The notes beneath the pieces were generated by a model. The model saw only the letters and a list, made by a program, of their open reading frames with translations. It was not told where the DNA came from and ran no database searches. The translations under genes and the position numbers were made by a program. A DNA stretch of 64,000 nt from contig JADKKI010000015.1 in assembly GCA_016720595.1 (NCBI GenBank), forward strand, positions 62,001 to 126,000, read 5' to 3'. Of this stretch, positions 30,824-39,614 are shown piece by piece (positions within the stretch are counted from its first letter, which is position 1; each line of letters begins with the position of its first letter). Source of the stretch: Myxococcales bacterium. Its GTDB lineage: Bacteria > Myxococcota_A > Polyangia > Haliangiales > Haliangiaceae.

Positions 30824-31456
30824 ATGGCAGTGCAGGCTTCGATGACTCCGCGATGGTTCGTCGCGTTCGTGGTGACCAGCGCGCTCGCGGGCTGCCTCTC
30901 CGATCCCGGGACCACCTGTGGTCCGCTCATGCACTACGCGAGCGAGCTCGGCGTGTGCGTGTGCGATGACCACGCGGTCGCTCACGCCGGTGGCTGCAAG
31001 GTCTGCGCGGACGACGAGATCGTGGTCGGGGACACCTGCGGGTGCGCGCCCGGTCAGCTCAAGGATGGCCAGGGCGTGTGTGCGCAAGCCCTGGGCCTCG
31101 GCTCACCGTGCGATGTCGCGAGCGCGTGTACCAACGCTACCTATAACTACTGTGCCGTCCGCGGTGCCAGCGGCGCGTGTACCAGCCGGTGCGCTGTCGA
31201 CGCCGAGTGTCCCGCGAGCTACGTGTGCGCCGATTGGGAGGCGATCCCCTCTTGCCGCACGTTCACCGGCTATGGCGCCACGTGCGCGGGTCCGTCGGAG
31301 TGCGCCAGCTACGACGCGAGCTTCTGCGCCCAGGGCCACTGCGTGGTGCAGGGCTGCACGGTCGGAACGGACGACTGTCCGCGCGATACCGCGTGCTGTG
31401 ACTTCTCGACGTATGGCCTCGGTACCCTCTGCGTGCCGGCGGGGGCATGCTCGTGA
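30824..31456 (+). CDS. Cys-rich lipoprotein of unknown function
   Basis: ATG 30824 (alternative ATG 30842) leads to a signal peptide with lipobox SALAGC. The mature protein of about 185 residues has many Cys in CxCxxGQ and CxxxxEC units (CVCDDHAVAHAGGCKVC, CGCAPGQ, SRCAVDAECPASYVC), a pattern of small disulfide modules common in myxobacterial surface lipoproteins. No enzyme motif. Its stop TGA overlaps the start of the porin gene by one base (TGATG), so the two are translationally coupled and probably co-located in the outer membrane. Confidence 0.72.
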   Translation: MAVQASMTPRWFVAFVVTSALAGCLSDPGTTCGPLMHYASELGVCVCDDHAVAHAGGCKVCADDEIVVGDTCGCAPGQLKDGQGVCAQALGLGSPCDVASACTNATYNYCAVRGASGACTSRCAVDAECPASYVCADWEAIPSCRTFTGYGATCAGPSECASYDASFCAQGHCVVQGCTVGTDDCPRDTACCDFSTYGLGTLCVPAGACS

Positions 31457-32860
31457 TGCGCCGGATCCTGCCTTGCGCGCTGCATCATGCACCGATCACG
31501 CGGGCGCAGGCGCCGACCCCGCGCCGGTCTGCCGCCGAGCCTGCGCCGCCTGCCGCCGATCCGCCCCACCTGCGGCCGAGCCGACCACCTGCGGCCGAGC
31601 CAAGCACCCGCACCCGCCGCTGATGCTCCATCCGCCACTTTGCCGGTAGCCGTCGCTGCGCCACCGGCCGCGGCGCAGAGCGCGCCCGTCGAGGATCTCG
31701 GTCTCGCTGGGCTCGAGCTCGATCCGGCACCCGCCGACGAACACCTCAACCTGTATGGCTTCGCAGACGTCACGTGGCGTGCGCTGCTGATCCCGCGCAC
31801 GAGCGTGGGTGCGAACTACTTTCCGAAGGAGAACACGTTCCTCGTCGGCAACGTGAACCTGTACGCCACGAAGAAGCTGTCGCGGCGCTGGCGATCGCTG
31901 CTCGAGGTGCGGTTCCTGTACGCACCGATCAAGCCGACCGCCGATGGCACCTACCAGTCGACCACGGCCCCGGATCCTGCGGATCTCGAGAGGCCGATCC
32001 AGTGGGGCGGCATCTCGATCGAGCGCGTGTACCTCGAGTACGAGATCAACCAGTGGCTGACGATCCAGGCCGGCAGCTTCCTCACCCCCTACGGGATCTG
32101 GAACGTCGACCATGGCTCTCCGACGATCATCCCGGTGACCCGCCCGTACATCATCGGCGAGAGTCTGTTTCCGCAGCAGCAGACCGGCCTGCACCTCTAT
32201 GGCAAGCGTCCCGTGGGGAACTACCAGCTCAAGTACGACGCGACGCTCACCAACGGCCGCGGCACGTTCGCGGCGGTGCGCGACTTCGATGACAACAAGG
32301 CGATCGGCGGCCGGCTCGAGCTGGAGGCACCCTGGCTCGATGGTGTCCGCCTCGGCATCTCCGGCTATCTCGGGCGGTTCACGGATCGCCCGGCCGATGT
32401 GATCGTCGTCGATCCCGCTGGCAAGCTCGTGAATACGACGCCGCCCGGCACCAGCTACGACGAGCGCGCGTGGGGCCTCGATCTACTCGCGCATCGCGGC
32501 CCGCTCCACATCCAGGCGGAGCTAGTCGGAAACGATCGTCACTATCGGACCGGGGCGCGCGCGATCGCGCGTGGTGGGTTCGCACCCGACGGCAGGTACG
32601 TCGGCGCGTACGCGCTCGTCGGCTACCGGCTCGACCGGTGGTGGCAGATGATGCCGTTCGTGGAGCTCGAGGTGGATCGGATGCGGTCGAGCCCCGAGCT
32701 CGGGGAGGATCCCGTGGCGGTCCAGGCTACCGGCGGCCTCAACTTTCGCCCCGATCCGAGCGTCGCGCTCAAGCTCGAGTACGTGGAGGCGCAGATCGAT
32801 GCGCCGATCACCAAGCTGACGTTTCGCGCCCTCATGACCCAGGCCTCGTGGGCGTTCTGA
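31456..32860 (+). CDS. Outer-membrane porin, OprO/OprP-like (frameshift near the N-terminus)
   Basis: ATG 31456 overlaps the previous stop, but its frame ends after about 55 residues of Pro/Ala-rich sequence (AAEPAPPAADPP). The barrel is in the next frame, from about 31600 on (APAPAADAPSA). A one-base insertion or two-base loss in this repetitive linker is the simplest explanation, because the coding style continues across it. The barrel has about 400 residues with alternating aromatic strands: LNLYGFADVTW, YLEYEINQWLTIQAGSFLTP, GLHLYGKRP and C-terminal WAF ending in Phe, as outer-membrane proteins need. It resembles phosphate-selective porin (OprO/OprP) type proteins. With a PstS-like gene next (TGATG overlap), phosphate or another anion is a plausible substrate. 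Confidence 0.74.
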
Positions 32861-33348
32861 TGCGGGCCCCGAGCTCGATGTTCGCGACCCTCGCAGCCCT
32901 GACGGCGCTCGCAGGCGCGCCACGCACGGCGACGGGCGAGCGGCCCACACGCGCACTCGTCGTCGTGGTCGCCAAGGGTTCCAAGGTGAAGAGCCTGACC
33001 CGCGCCGAGCTTCGCCGCTGCTTCTCCGCGGAGGCCGTGGTGATCGCGGACGCGCGGCTGATCCCGTTCAACTATCCACCGGGCACCCCGGAGCGCATCG
33101 CCTTCGACCGCGCCGTGCTCGGGATGTCCGAGGAGGAAGCGGGGCGATTCTGGGTGGACCGCAAGATCCGTGGCGACAGTCCAGCGCCGCGCTCGTTGCC
33201 CTCCGTGCTGCACGTGACGAAGGTCGTCGCGAAATTTCCAAACGCGATCTCCTACGTGCCGAGCGATCAGCTCACCGCGGACCTCGTCCCGGTGGCGATC
33301 GATGGTGTGCTGCCGTCGGCCTCGTCGTACCCGATCCGGCTCAGGTGA
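32860..33348 (+). CDS. Small PstS-like periplasmic binding protein
   Basis: Start ATG overlaps the porin stop by one base (TGATG). The 162-residue protein has a signal peptide (LAALTALAGAPRTA) then VVVAKGSKVKSLTRAELRR, FNYPPGTPERIAFDRAVLGMSEEE and FPNAISYVPSDQL. These are features of single-domain PstS-like proteins (about 150 residues), which carry only one lobe of a phosphate-binding protein; in PstS the same SL(T/S)xxEL and AIGYxxx segments occur. It may act as a sensor subunit for the kinases next door rather than as a transporter. Ligand not proven. Confidence 0.76.
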   Translation: MRAPSSMFATLAALTALAGAPRTATGERPTRALVVVVAKGSKVKSLTRAELRRCFSAEAVVIADARLIPFNYPPGTPERIAFDRAVLGMSEEEAGRFWVDRKIRGDSPAPRSLPSVLHVTKVVAKFPNAISYVPSDQLTADLVPVAIDGVLPSASSYPIRLR

Positions 33349-33352
33349 GAGG

Positions 33353-33829
33353 TCAGCGGCGGTCGCCCTGATCGACCCAGCCATCCCCGTTGCGGTCCAT
33401 CCGACGGAGGCCCTGCTGCACGCGCGGCGGCAGCTCGCCGGGGCCGACGTTGCCGTCGTGATCGAGATCGTACTTCTGGATCAGCTTCTGTCGCCCGTTG
33501 CCACCGCGCTGGCCGCGCTGGCCGCGCTGGCCGCCCTGGCTGAACCGCTTCGCGAGCTGGCGCAGTGCCCGCGCGGCCTGCCGGCGCTCGCGACCTTCGA
33601 GCCGGCCATCGCCGTTCGCATCGAACCGCTGGACCAGCAACTGGCGGAGCTGCGCTCCCCGGCGGCCGCGCTGACCGCCGCGCCGGGGGCCCTGCACCGG
33701 TGCCTGGGGTGGCGCCTGCTCGTAGGAACCCTCGGGGGCGGAGCCGGCGTAGGGATCGGAGAGGTCATCGGCGGCCGCGAGCTGGGTGCCTCCGAGCAGC
33801 CCGGCAAGGACGAACGTGAGGAGCTTCAT
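33353..33829 (-). CDS. Exported EF-hand calcium-binding protein
   Basis: A 158-residue protein with signal peptide MKLLTFVLAGLLGGTQLAAA. Three EF-hand loops are visible: FDANGDGRLEGRE, YDLDHDGNVGPGE and MDRNGDGWVDQGD, each with Asp/Asn at positions 1, 3 and 5. The segments between them are rich in Gly, Gln and Arg (RGGQRGRRG, GQRGQRGQRGG). It should bind calcium outside the cytoplasm. Convergent with the PstS-like gene four bases away. No ribosome site is obvious. Role unknown. Confidence 0.85.
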   Translation of the reverse strand: MKLLTFVLAGLLGGTQLAAADDLSDPYAGSAPEGSYEQAPPQAPVQGPRRGGQRGRRGAQLRQLLVQRFDANGDGRLEGRERRQAARALRQLAKRFSQGGQRGQRGQRGGNGRQKLIQKYDLDHDGNVGPGELPPRVQQGLRRMDRNGDGWVDQGDRR

Positions 33830-33992
33830 GGGGAGGAAGACTCGGCCCGGGCAGCGAAGTTAAGGCCCGCCCGTGCCGCTCCCGATGGCGTGCGCTACGA
33901 CAACATGTGCGAGGGCAATCCGCTGGCGCGCGGATGCATGTGGCGGTCGCGGGGAACCCCCACGCTGCTCGCCTATCTCGAGCCATCGCGAG

Positions 33993-33998
33993 TACCGT
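33993..33998 (+). promoter_or_regulatory. Predicted leaderless -10 of the following lipoprotein gene
   Basis: TACCGT ends six bases before ATG 34005; no ribosome site is present. No good -35 is visible. The 175-base gap 33830-34004 otherwise shows nothing recognised. Confidence 0.38.
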
Positions 33999-34004
33999 AC
34001 GGGC

Positions 34005-35630
34005 ATGCCACGCGCTCGTCGGGTCTTGGTCGCTGTCCTGATCGTCCTCACGCAGGGCTGCGGCTCGCCGGCGGGGACCGGCGTCAGGAGCAAGCCGACG
34101 GCCGCGCAGGGTGCCTCGCTGCCTGCGATGCTCGGGTTCGTGCCGGCGGATGCGCCGTACGTCATCGCTTCGCTCGATCCGCTCGAGCGCAGCGAGGTCG
34201 CGAAGGTCGTGGAGGTGCTCGGTGGTGCGTTCGTTGGCGCGCTGGAGAGCAGCGCCCAGTCAGACACCACGACCGCGTCGTTTCTTGCCGCGATCCGCGC
34301 CGAGCTCGGCGGGCCGTGGACCCCCGAACGTCACGAGGCCCTCGGGTTCTCGGCGACGCCGCGGTTCGTGCTCTATGGACTCGGGCTGATGCCCGTGCTC
34401 CGCATCGAGCTCGCGAACGCGACCGCCGCACTTGCCACGATCGAGCGCGTCGCCGTGCGGATGAAGGTGACGCTCCCTCCGATGGAGACCCGCGGCGCGG
34501 CCCGGTTCTGGCGGACCGGAAAGAAGGGTGACCTGGTGGTCGCGATCGCTGGCGGCGAGCTCGTGATCGCGGCAGGCCCACGCAAGAGCCTCGACGGCGT
34601 CCTCGATCTCGCGCTCGGGCTTCGCAAGCCCACCGACAGCATGGCCGACGGCGCCCGCCTCGTGACCGCGATGAAGCGGCACGGGCTCGGTTCGCACCTG
34701 ATCGGCAGTGTCGATCTGAGGCGTGTGATCGACGAGCTGGTGGCGAGCTCCGCCCCCATGTCCCCCGCGTGCCGCGGGAAGGTGGAGGCCCTGGCCACGC
34801 AGCTCCCACGCGTCACGCTCGGCCACCGGCGCGGCACCGAGAACGCGATCACCGCCGGGCTGTTCCTCGAGCTGGGTGGCGATCTCCTGAGCAACGCGCG
34901 CGAGCTGCCCGTGCAAGCGACCGGCGTGGCGAGCCTGCTGCGCGGGCCGTCGATCCTGACGATGGCCGGAGGCCTCGACCTCGCGGCGCTGGGACGCCTC
35001 GGGCACGATCTCGCCGAGCGCATGCGCCAGCTCGGCGAGGTCTGCGGCAAGGAGGAGCTCCGCGACGTCGCCGACAAGGTCGATGCGAAGCTCGCCGTGC
35101 TGACCACCGGGATCGTGCCTGCGCTGACCAGCTTCGCGATCGCGCTCTACGCGTTCGAGCCGGGGGCTGATGCCAAGGACATCCCGAAGCGACTCGACGG
35201 CGTGGTGCTCGTGAGTGCAACCGACGCGACGGGCGTGTTCGCGCAGCTCGTGGCAGTCGCTCCCAAGCTCGGCGCGCTCGGGCTCGCGCCCGATGGCGAG
35301 CTGCACGAGATCCTCGCCGGGAAGCTCCCGCTCCCATTCCCGCTCTATGCGGGGGTCGGCGGGTCCTCGATGATCGTCGCCGCAGGTGCCGAGGCGCGCG
35401 GGCGCGCGGAGACCGCGCTGGCCGACACCGTGATGCAGCCGGTGCCGTTCCTGACGATGGACTACGACTACGCGAAGTTCGACGAGCTCCAGCGCGCGCT
35501 TGGCGTCAGCACCACCCAGGCCGACCCGGGCACGTATCAGCGGCTCGTGCGCTCGTTCGGGCGCGGTCGGATGACGGTCGCGCTGGAGGACGACAGCCTC
35601 GCGGTGTGGACGATGATCGAATTGAAGTGA
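34005..35630 (+). CDS. Large lipoprotein of unknown function
   Basis: Start ATG 34005 gives MPRARRVLVAVLIVLTQGC with lipobox LTQGC. Upstream in-frame codons to 33873 do not look coded. The mature protein (about 520 residues) has a segment LGFVPADAPYVIASLDPL near its front and later LRGPSILTMAGGLDLA, alternating alpha/beta patterns reminiscent of DUF3352-type exported proteins, whose role is unknown. No catalytic motif recognised. It stands alone between convergent or divergent neighbours, so it is likely monocistronic. Confidence 0.72.
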   Translation: MPRARRVLVAVLIVLTQGCGSPAGTGVRSKPTAAQGASLPAMLGFVPADAPYVIASLDPLERSEVAKVVEVLGGAFVGALESSAQSDTTTASFLAAIRAELGGPWTPERHEALGFSATPRFVLYGLGLMPVLRIELANATAALATIERVAVRMKVTLPPMETRGAARFWRTGKKGDLVVAIAGGELVIAAGPRKSLDGVLDLALGLRKPTDSMADGARLVTAMKRHGLGSHLIGSVDLRRVIDELVASSAPMSPACRGKVEALATQLPRVTLGHRRGTENAITAGLFLELGGDLLSNARELPVQATGVASLLRGPSILTMAGGLDLAALGRLGHDLAERMRQLGEVCGKEELRDVADKVDAKLAVLTTGIVPALTSFAIALYAFEPGADAKDIPKRLDGVVLVSATDATGVFAQLVAVAPKLGALGLAPDGELHEILAGKLPLPFPLYAGVGGSSMIVAAGAEARGRAETALADTVMQPVPFLTMDYDYAKFDELQRALGVSTTQADPGTYQRLVRSFGRGRMTVALEDDSLAVWTMIELK

Positions 35631-35682
35631 GGTACGGCGGTCGAGGTCGCGTTGTGACGAGTCGGTCGTTCGTTCGGTCCGC

Positions 35683-37686
35683 TCACGGACACGGATCCGC
35701 GAGCGGCCCCGGGGCGGGCACGGTCGGGATGCCGTCGCGGACGTAGGACTCGAGGAAGCAGCCGTACTGGTGCTTCACCTCGTCGAGCTGCCGATAGAGG
35801 TAGTGCGGATCGACGATGCCGTCGCCGTTGTACTGCACGACCACGCGGGTCTTGCCGCTCCGGTTCCCCTTGACCGGGTAGGTCGCGAGGCCGGCGAGCT
35901 GGTCGGTGGCGAGGGCATGCTGCATCGACGGCCAGATCTCCGGCCCCACCTGCTGGTTGCCATACGCGAGGGCGGCGGCGTCGTAGATGTCGATCGGGAA
36001 GTAGCTATCGCCCTTGCCGACGGGCTCGTAGACGTGACGTGCGGTGGATCCGGCGAGCGGGCGACGGGCGAGGCGCGCCATGTAGACCATCGGCTCGGCG
36101 ATCTCCCAGCCGAGCGCCATGGCGTCGAGGCCGGGGTGGACGAACAGCAGGGTCGAGTCATCCACGCCGAGGGCAGTACCGAGGAGGGCGCGGGCGCCCG
36201 GGATGATCGCGGTCTCGAGGATCATCAGGTTCCAGAACCCACCCGCGCCGGTGGGGACCAGCGCGCCGAACCGCGGCTCGACGGCGCCGATCATGTTCGT
36301 GTACATGCCGCCCATCGACTGGCCGCCGGCCATCAGCTGCGCCGGATCGAAGTGGTGCGCCGCGCCACCGGTGGGGGCGGGGAGGCCGCAGCCGGCGACG
36401 ACGGACTGCGGGATCTGGAGTGCGAGCAGCGCATCGAGGAGCAAGCGCTGTTCGATCACGCCCTGCTGGAACGTGTAGGGGAACGCCGAGAGGTTGTTGA
36501 TGTTGAGGTACGAGTAGTCCGAGGCGCCGGGGAACCGCTCCGGGTTCACCGGGAGCGCGGCCGCGGCAGCAGCGATCCCGTGGAGGGCGGCGACGTAGCC
36601 CGGGCCCTTGCCGGGCTCCGGCTCGTCGGCGGGCGTGGGCGAGTGGCCGAGATCCACGAGACCCGAGCTGACACCGCCCGAGCCGTGGAAGAACTGGTAG
36701 AGCGGCCAGCCGGCGGCGGGCATCGCGGCCTTGGGGAGCGTGATCCGTAGCGGGATCGTGAGGTCGCTCTGCTTCGCGGGGACGTCGTTCGCGTCCACGA
36801 CGAACCTGCCGTCGATGTCGAATGGCTGCGTCCCCTTCTGGAACTGCGGCATCGTGATCGTGCCGCGCAGCTCGCAGAAGCCATCGTGGGTGGCGCCGCC
36901 GAACAGCGCGAGGTTGTCGATCGTCGGGTGATAGGTCGTGCGCAGGTGGTCCGAGCGATCCTTCGCGCGGGCGACTTCATCGCCTGTGGTGAACACGGTG
37001 GCGACCAGCACGTCGTCGAAGGGGATGCCGTTCGCGTCGAGGGCATCCCGCAGCGGCTGGTACTGCGCGAGCGCCGCTGCGCCGCGCGGGGTGGAAGGGG
37101 CCTTGCCTTCGGCGAGGCGCGCGAACGCCGGGGCTGGCTCGAAACCTGGGGCGAACGCCGAGCGCACCACGAGCGCGTACTGCGTGTGGCCGCGTAGCAC
37201 GATGCCCGGGCGCGGCGCGAACGCCACGAGATCGCTTGGCACGTAGGGATCCACCGGCAAGGTCGCCGCGACGAGGGGATACGCGGTGCCGAGCTCGGGC
37301 GATGCGGCATCGATGTCGACGAGGGTCACGCTCGGATCGCCGGGCGCGATGACGTCGGTGATCACGTGCTCGGGCACCGGCTGGGTGAACCGCACGTAGA
37401 CCACGGGCATCATCGGCCAGCCGCGACGGTCGTTGGCCACCGAGAGCAGCGCGTTCAGGATCGGGACGCTCCGCGGGTTCGGAAAGCCGGTGAGGTCCGG
37501 CGCGCCCGAGGCCGCGAGGCGAACGTCCGAGGGGAACGGGAAGTCCCAGAACGTCTGGGGCATATCGATCGGGCCCGCGAGCTCGAAGTACGCCGTCTTC
37601 CCGGGCGCGTCGTCCCCCCCGCACCCGCCCGAGCCGACAGTGCCACCGAGGCCGAGGGCGATCACGAGCGGGTACAACCAGCGCAT
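35683..37686 (-). CDS. Exported alpha/beta hydrolase (Pla-1/cef-type lipase-like lipoprotein)
   Basis: Start ATG 37686 gives a lipoprotein signal, MRWLYPLVIALGLG, lipobox around SGGC (Cys about 23). The N-terminal part has DFPFPSDVR and LNALLSV, and VRFTQPVPEH typical of the Pla-1/cef extracellular lipases and related Ig-like N-domains. The catalytic fold contains FFHGSGG (oxyanion side) and the nucleophile elbow AGGQSMGGM, with Asp in VVQYNGDGIVD and His in DPHYLYRQ. Length 667. Likely an outer-membrane or secreted esterase or lipase. A -10 (TACACT, complement of 37693-37698) lies six bases before the start. Exact substrate is unknown. Confidence 0.76.
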   Translation of the reverse strand: MRWLYPLVIALGLGGTVGSGGCGGDDAPGKTAYFELAGPIDMPQTFWDFPFPSDVRLAASGAPDLTGFPNPRSVPILNALLSVANDRRGWPMMPVVYVRFTQPVPEHVITDVIAPGDPSVTLVDIDAASPELGTAYPLVAATLPVDPYVPSDLVAFAPRPGIVLRGHTQYALVVRSAFAPGFEPAPAFARLAEGKAPSTPRGAAALAQYQPLRDALDANGIPFDDVLVATVFTTGDEVARAKDRSDHLRTTYHPTIDNLALFGGATHDGFCELRGTITMPQFQKGTQPFDIDGRFVVDANDVPAKQSDLTIPLRITLPKAAMPAAGWPLYQFFHGSGGVSSGLVDLGHSPTPADEPEPGKGPGYVAALHGIAAAAAALPVNPERFPGASDYSYLNINNLSAFPYTFQQGVIEQRLLLDALLALQIPQSVVAGCGLPAPTGGAAHHFDPAQLMAGGQSMGGMYTNMIGAVEPRFGALVPTGAGGFWNLMILETAIIPGARALLGTALGVDDSTLLFVHPGLDAMALGWEIAEPMVYMARLARRPLAGSTARHVYEPVGKGDSYFPIDIYDAAALAYGNQQVGPEIWPSMQHALATDQLAGLATYPVKGNRSGKTRVVVQYNGDGIVDPHYLYRQLDEVKHQYGCFLESYVRDGIPTVPAPGPLADPCP

Positions 37687-37692
37687 GCGCCG

Positions 37693-37698
37693 AGTGTA
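37693..37698 (-). promoter_or_regulatory. Predicted leaderless -10 of the hydrolase gene
   Basis: TACACT read on the minus strand ends six bases before ATG 37686. No recognisable -35. Confidence 0.38.
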
Positions 37699-37703
37699 CG
37701 GGA

Positions 37704-38975
37704 TCACCCGCTGACGGTGGTGCGCGCCTTGCGGCGGCGGGGCGGCGTGCGTGCGGTGGATCTCACCCGCGCCAGCACGGAGGCGGCGAGGGTCTCGTCG
37801 TCCTCGATGAACGGGACGTTGATGTTCTCGAACATCGTGCGATCGCGGGAGGTGTTGGAGCCGATCACCGCGAGCTGAGCGTGCTGCTCGATCTCGAGGC
37901 CGCGCACGTACATGATCAGCTCGAGGGCGTTCATCACACCGGTCAGCCCGCCGTCGATGAACACCAGATCGGGGTGATCGCGGTTGAGCTTGTGAGCGGC
38001 ATCGGTGCCTTCGCTCGCGATCTCGACGTGGGCGGCCGAGTGCGCCCGCCTGGCGAGGCTCCACAGCCATCGGGCGCGCGCGGTGTCGTCGTCGATGATC
38101 AGGACCCGGAGCGTGCGCGAGTGGGTGCCCACGCGATCGCGGATCGCATCGATCTGCGACAGGACCTCGGCGGCGGACGGCGGGCGCTGCGAGGGGTGCT
38201 TCGAGAGCAGCCACTCGACGAGGTCCGAGAGATCACCCGGGAGATCGGTGCGCAGGTCCGCGAGGCGCGGTGGAGGCTCGTGCGCGTGACCCTTCAGCTC
38301 GATCTCGTGATCCTCGTTCTCGAACGGCGGTGCGCCGCGCGCCATCTCGATCGCGATGCAGCCGAGGCCGTACAGATCGATCATCGCGGCGGCGGCCGGG
38401 TTCGAGGGCGCCACCTCGCCGCGCACCACCTCGGGGGCGAGGATCTGCCCGTGCGGGCCGAAGGCCGGGACCTGCGAGAGTGAGAGCCGGCCGAGCACCA
38501 GGCGTCCGCCCGCACCGATCAGGACGGTGGAGCCCGAGATATCGCCGATCGCGATCCCGGCCTCGTGGGCGGAGACCACCGCGGCAGTGATCCCGCGGAG
38601 CCTCGCGAGGTAGTCCTCCACCGACATCGGCACCGCGAGCAGTGCGCCGAGCAGGGTCCCGGTGATGCGCTCGCCCACGATGTACTCGACACCCTGGTGC
38701 GTGCCCATCCCGTAGATCGCCGCGGCGCACTCCGCGCGGACGGCACCGCACCGGCGGGCCTCGAAGATCATCGAAGGGTGACCGGGGTCTCGCCACGCCA
38801 GCTTGAGCGCGACGAGGCGATCGAGCAGGGTGTCCTTCGCTTCGAACACGATGCCGTCATCGGTGCGCGTGATCTCGTCGCGCACCGCGTAGCACGTGCC
38901 GACCAGATCTCCGTGCACCACGATCGGCGTGCTGCTGTCTCGGAACCCCGGTAGATCCTCGGTCACGTCGACCAT
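37704..38975 (-). CDS. Pseudokinase-receiver hybrid protein
   Basis: A 423-residue protein. Residues about 25-290 have the Ser/Thr kinase fold: VALKLAW with Lys 58, helix-C region, EYIVGERITGTLLGALL, and C-lobe landmarks (APEVVRGEVAP, DLYGLGCIAIEMARGAPPF, KHPSQRPPSAAEVL). The catalytic loop reads IGDISGSTV where HRDxKPxN is expected, and the metal motif is GRLSLS instead of DFG, so catalysis is unlikely. Residues about 295-410 are a receiver domain (VLIIDDD, acceptor Asp in LVFIDGGLTG), although the usual Lys is absent (VPFIEDDE). No membrane helix. It probably acts as a regulatory scaffold joining two signalling systems. Stands just upstream of the hydrolase gene. Confidence 0.8.
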   Translation of the reverse strand: MVDVTEDLPGFRDSSTPIVVHGDLVGTCYAVRDEITRTDDGIVFEAKDTLLDRLVALKLAWRDPGHPSMIFEARRCGAVRAECAAAIYGMGTHQGVEYIVGERITGTLLGALLAVPMSVEDYLARLRGITAAVVSAHEAGIAIGDISGSTVLIGAGGRLVLGRLSLSQVPAFGPHGQILAPEVVRGEVAPSNPAAAAMIDLYGLGCIAIEMARGAPPFENEDHEIELKGHAHEPPPRLADLRTDLPGDLSDLVEWLLSKHPSQRPPSAAEVLSQIDAIRDRVGTHSRTLRVLIIDDDTARARWLWSLARRAHSAAHVEIASEGTDAAHKLNRDHPDLVFIDGGLTGVMNALELIMYVRGLEIEQHAQLAVIGSNTSRDRTMFENINVPFIEDDETLAASVLARVRSTARTPPRRRKARTTVSG

Positions 38976-38991
38976 TCTTGCACGCGGCGGC

Positions 38992-39600
38992 CTACGTTTC
39001 GAGCAGGCGCCACATGTACCAGGAGGCGATCGTGCGGAACGGGCGCCACGGCGCGGCGAGCTTCACCATGCGATCCGCCTCGGGCAGCTTGCGCAGGCCA
39101 AAGTGCCGCTGCATCCCCTTCTTGATCCCGAGGTCCCCGACGGGGAGCACGTCGGGCCGCGCGAGGAAGAACATCAGGAACATGTCCACCGACCACGGCC
39201 CGATGCCACGGACGGAGAGCAGCATCTCGGCGACCTCCTCGTCGGAGAGCTTGCGGAGCTTCTGGGGCACCACCTTGCCCTCGAGCACGTGGCGCGCGAG
39301 GTCCTTGATCGCCGCGGCCTTGGCGCCCGAGAGGCCGACGCCACGGAGCGCCGTGTCCTCGGTGGCGAGCAGCACGGCCGGAGCCGGGAACTTCGCCTTG
39401 GGATAGAGCGCCACGAACCGGCCCCAGATCGTGTCGGCGGCCTTGCCCGAGAGCTGCTGCGAGACGATCGCGCGCGCCAGCGACTGCACGGGATCCTTGC
39501 GCGGCGAGATCGTTGGTGGGCCGTGGCGTTCGATCGCGGCGGCCAGGCGCGGATCCGCAGCGCGGAGGTGTGTGAGTGCCGGGGTCCAGTCGGTCGGCAT
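38992..39600 (-). CDS. DNA-3-methyladenine glycosylase, HhH-GPD (AlkA-type)
   Basis: A 202-residue protein with the helix-hairpin-helix glycosylase fold: IVSQQLSGKAADTIWGRF, then LLSVRGIGPWSVDMFLMF (hairpin GIGPW) and the catalytic Asp in LPVGDLGIKKG. This is the arrangement of the short AlkA (3-methyladenine glycosylase II) class, which removes alkylated bases in base-excision repair. The N-terminal domain of E. coli AlkA is absent, as in many short homologues. It uses no iron-sulfur cluster (no Cys set). A -10 (TAGACT, complement of 39607-39612) lies six bases before the start, inside the end of the upstream EamA gene. Confidence 0.88.
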   Translation of the reverse strand: MPTDWTPALTHLRAADPRLAAAIERHGPPTISPRKDPVQSLARAIVSQQLSGKAADTIWGRFVALYPKAKFPAPAVLLATEDTALRGVGLSGAKAAAIKDLARHVLEGKVVPQKLRKLSDEEVAEMLLSVRGIGPWSVDMFLMFFLARPDVLPVGDLGIKKGMQRHFGLRKLPEADRMVKLAAPWRPFRTIASWYMWRLLET

Positions 39601-39606
39601 CCCACG

Positions 39607-39612
39607 AGTCTA
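39607..39612 (-). promoter_or_regulatory. Predicted leaderless -10 of the DNA glycosylase gene
   Basis: TAGACT on the minus strand, six bases before ATG 39600. Confidence 0.35.
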
Positions 39613-39614
39613 CG

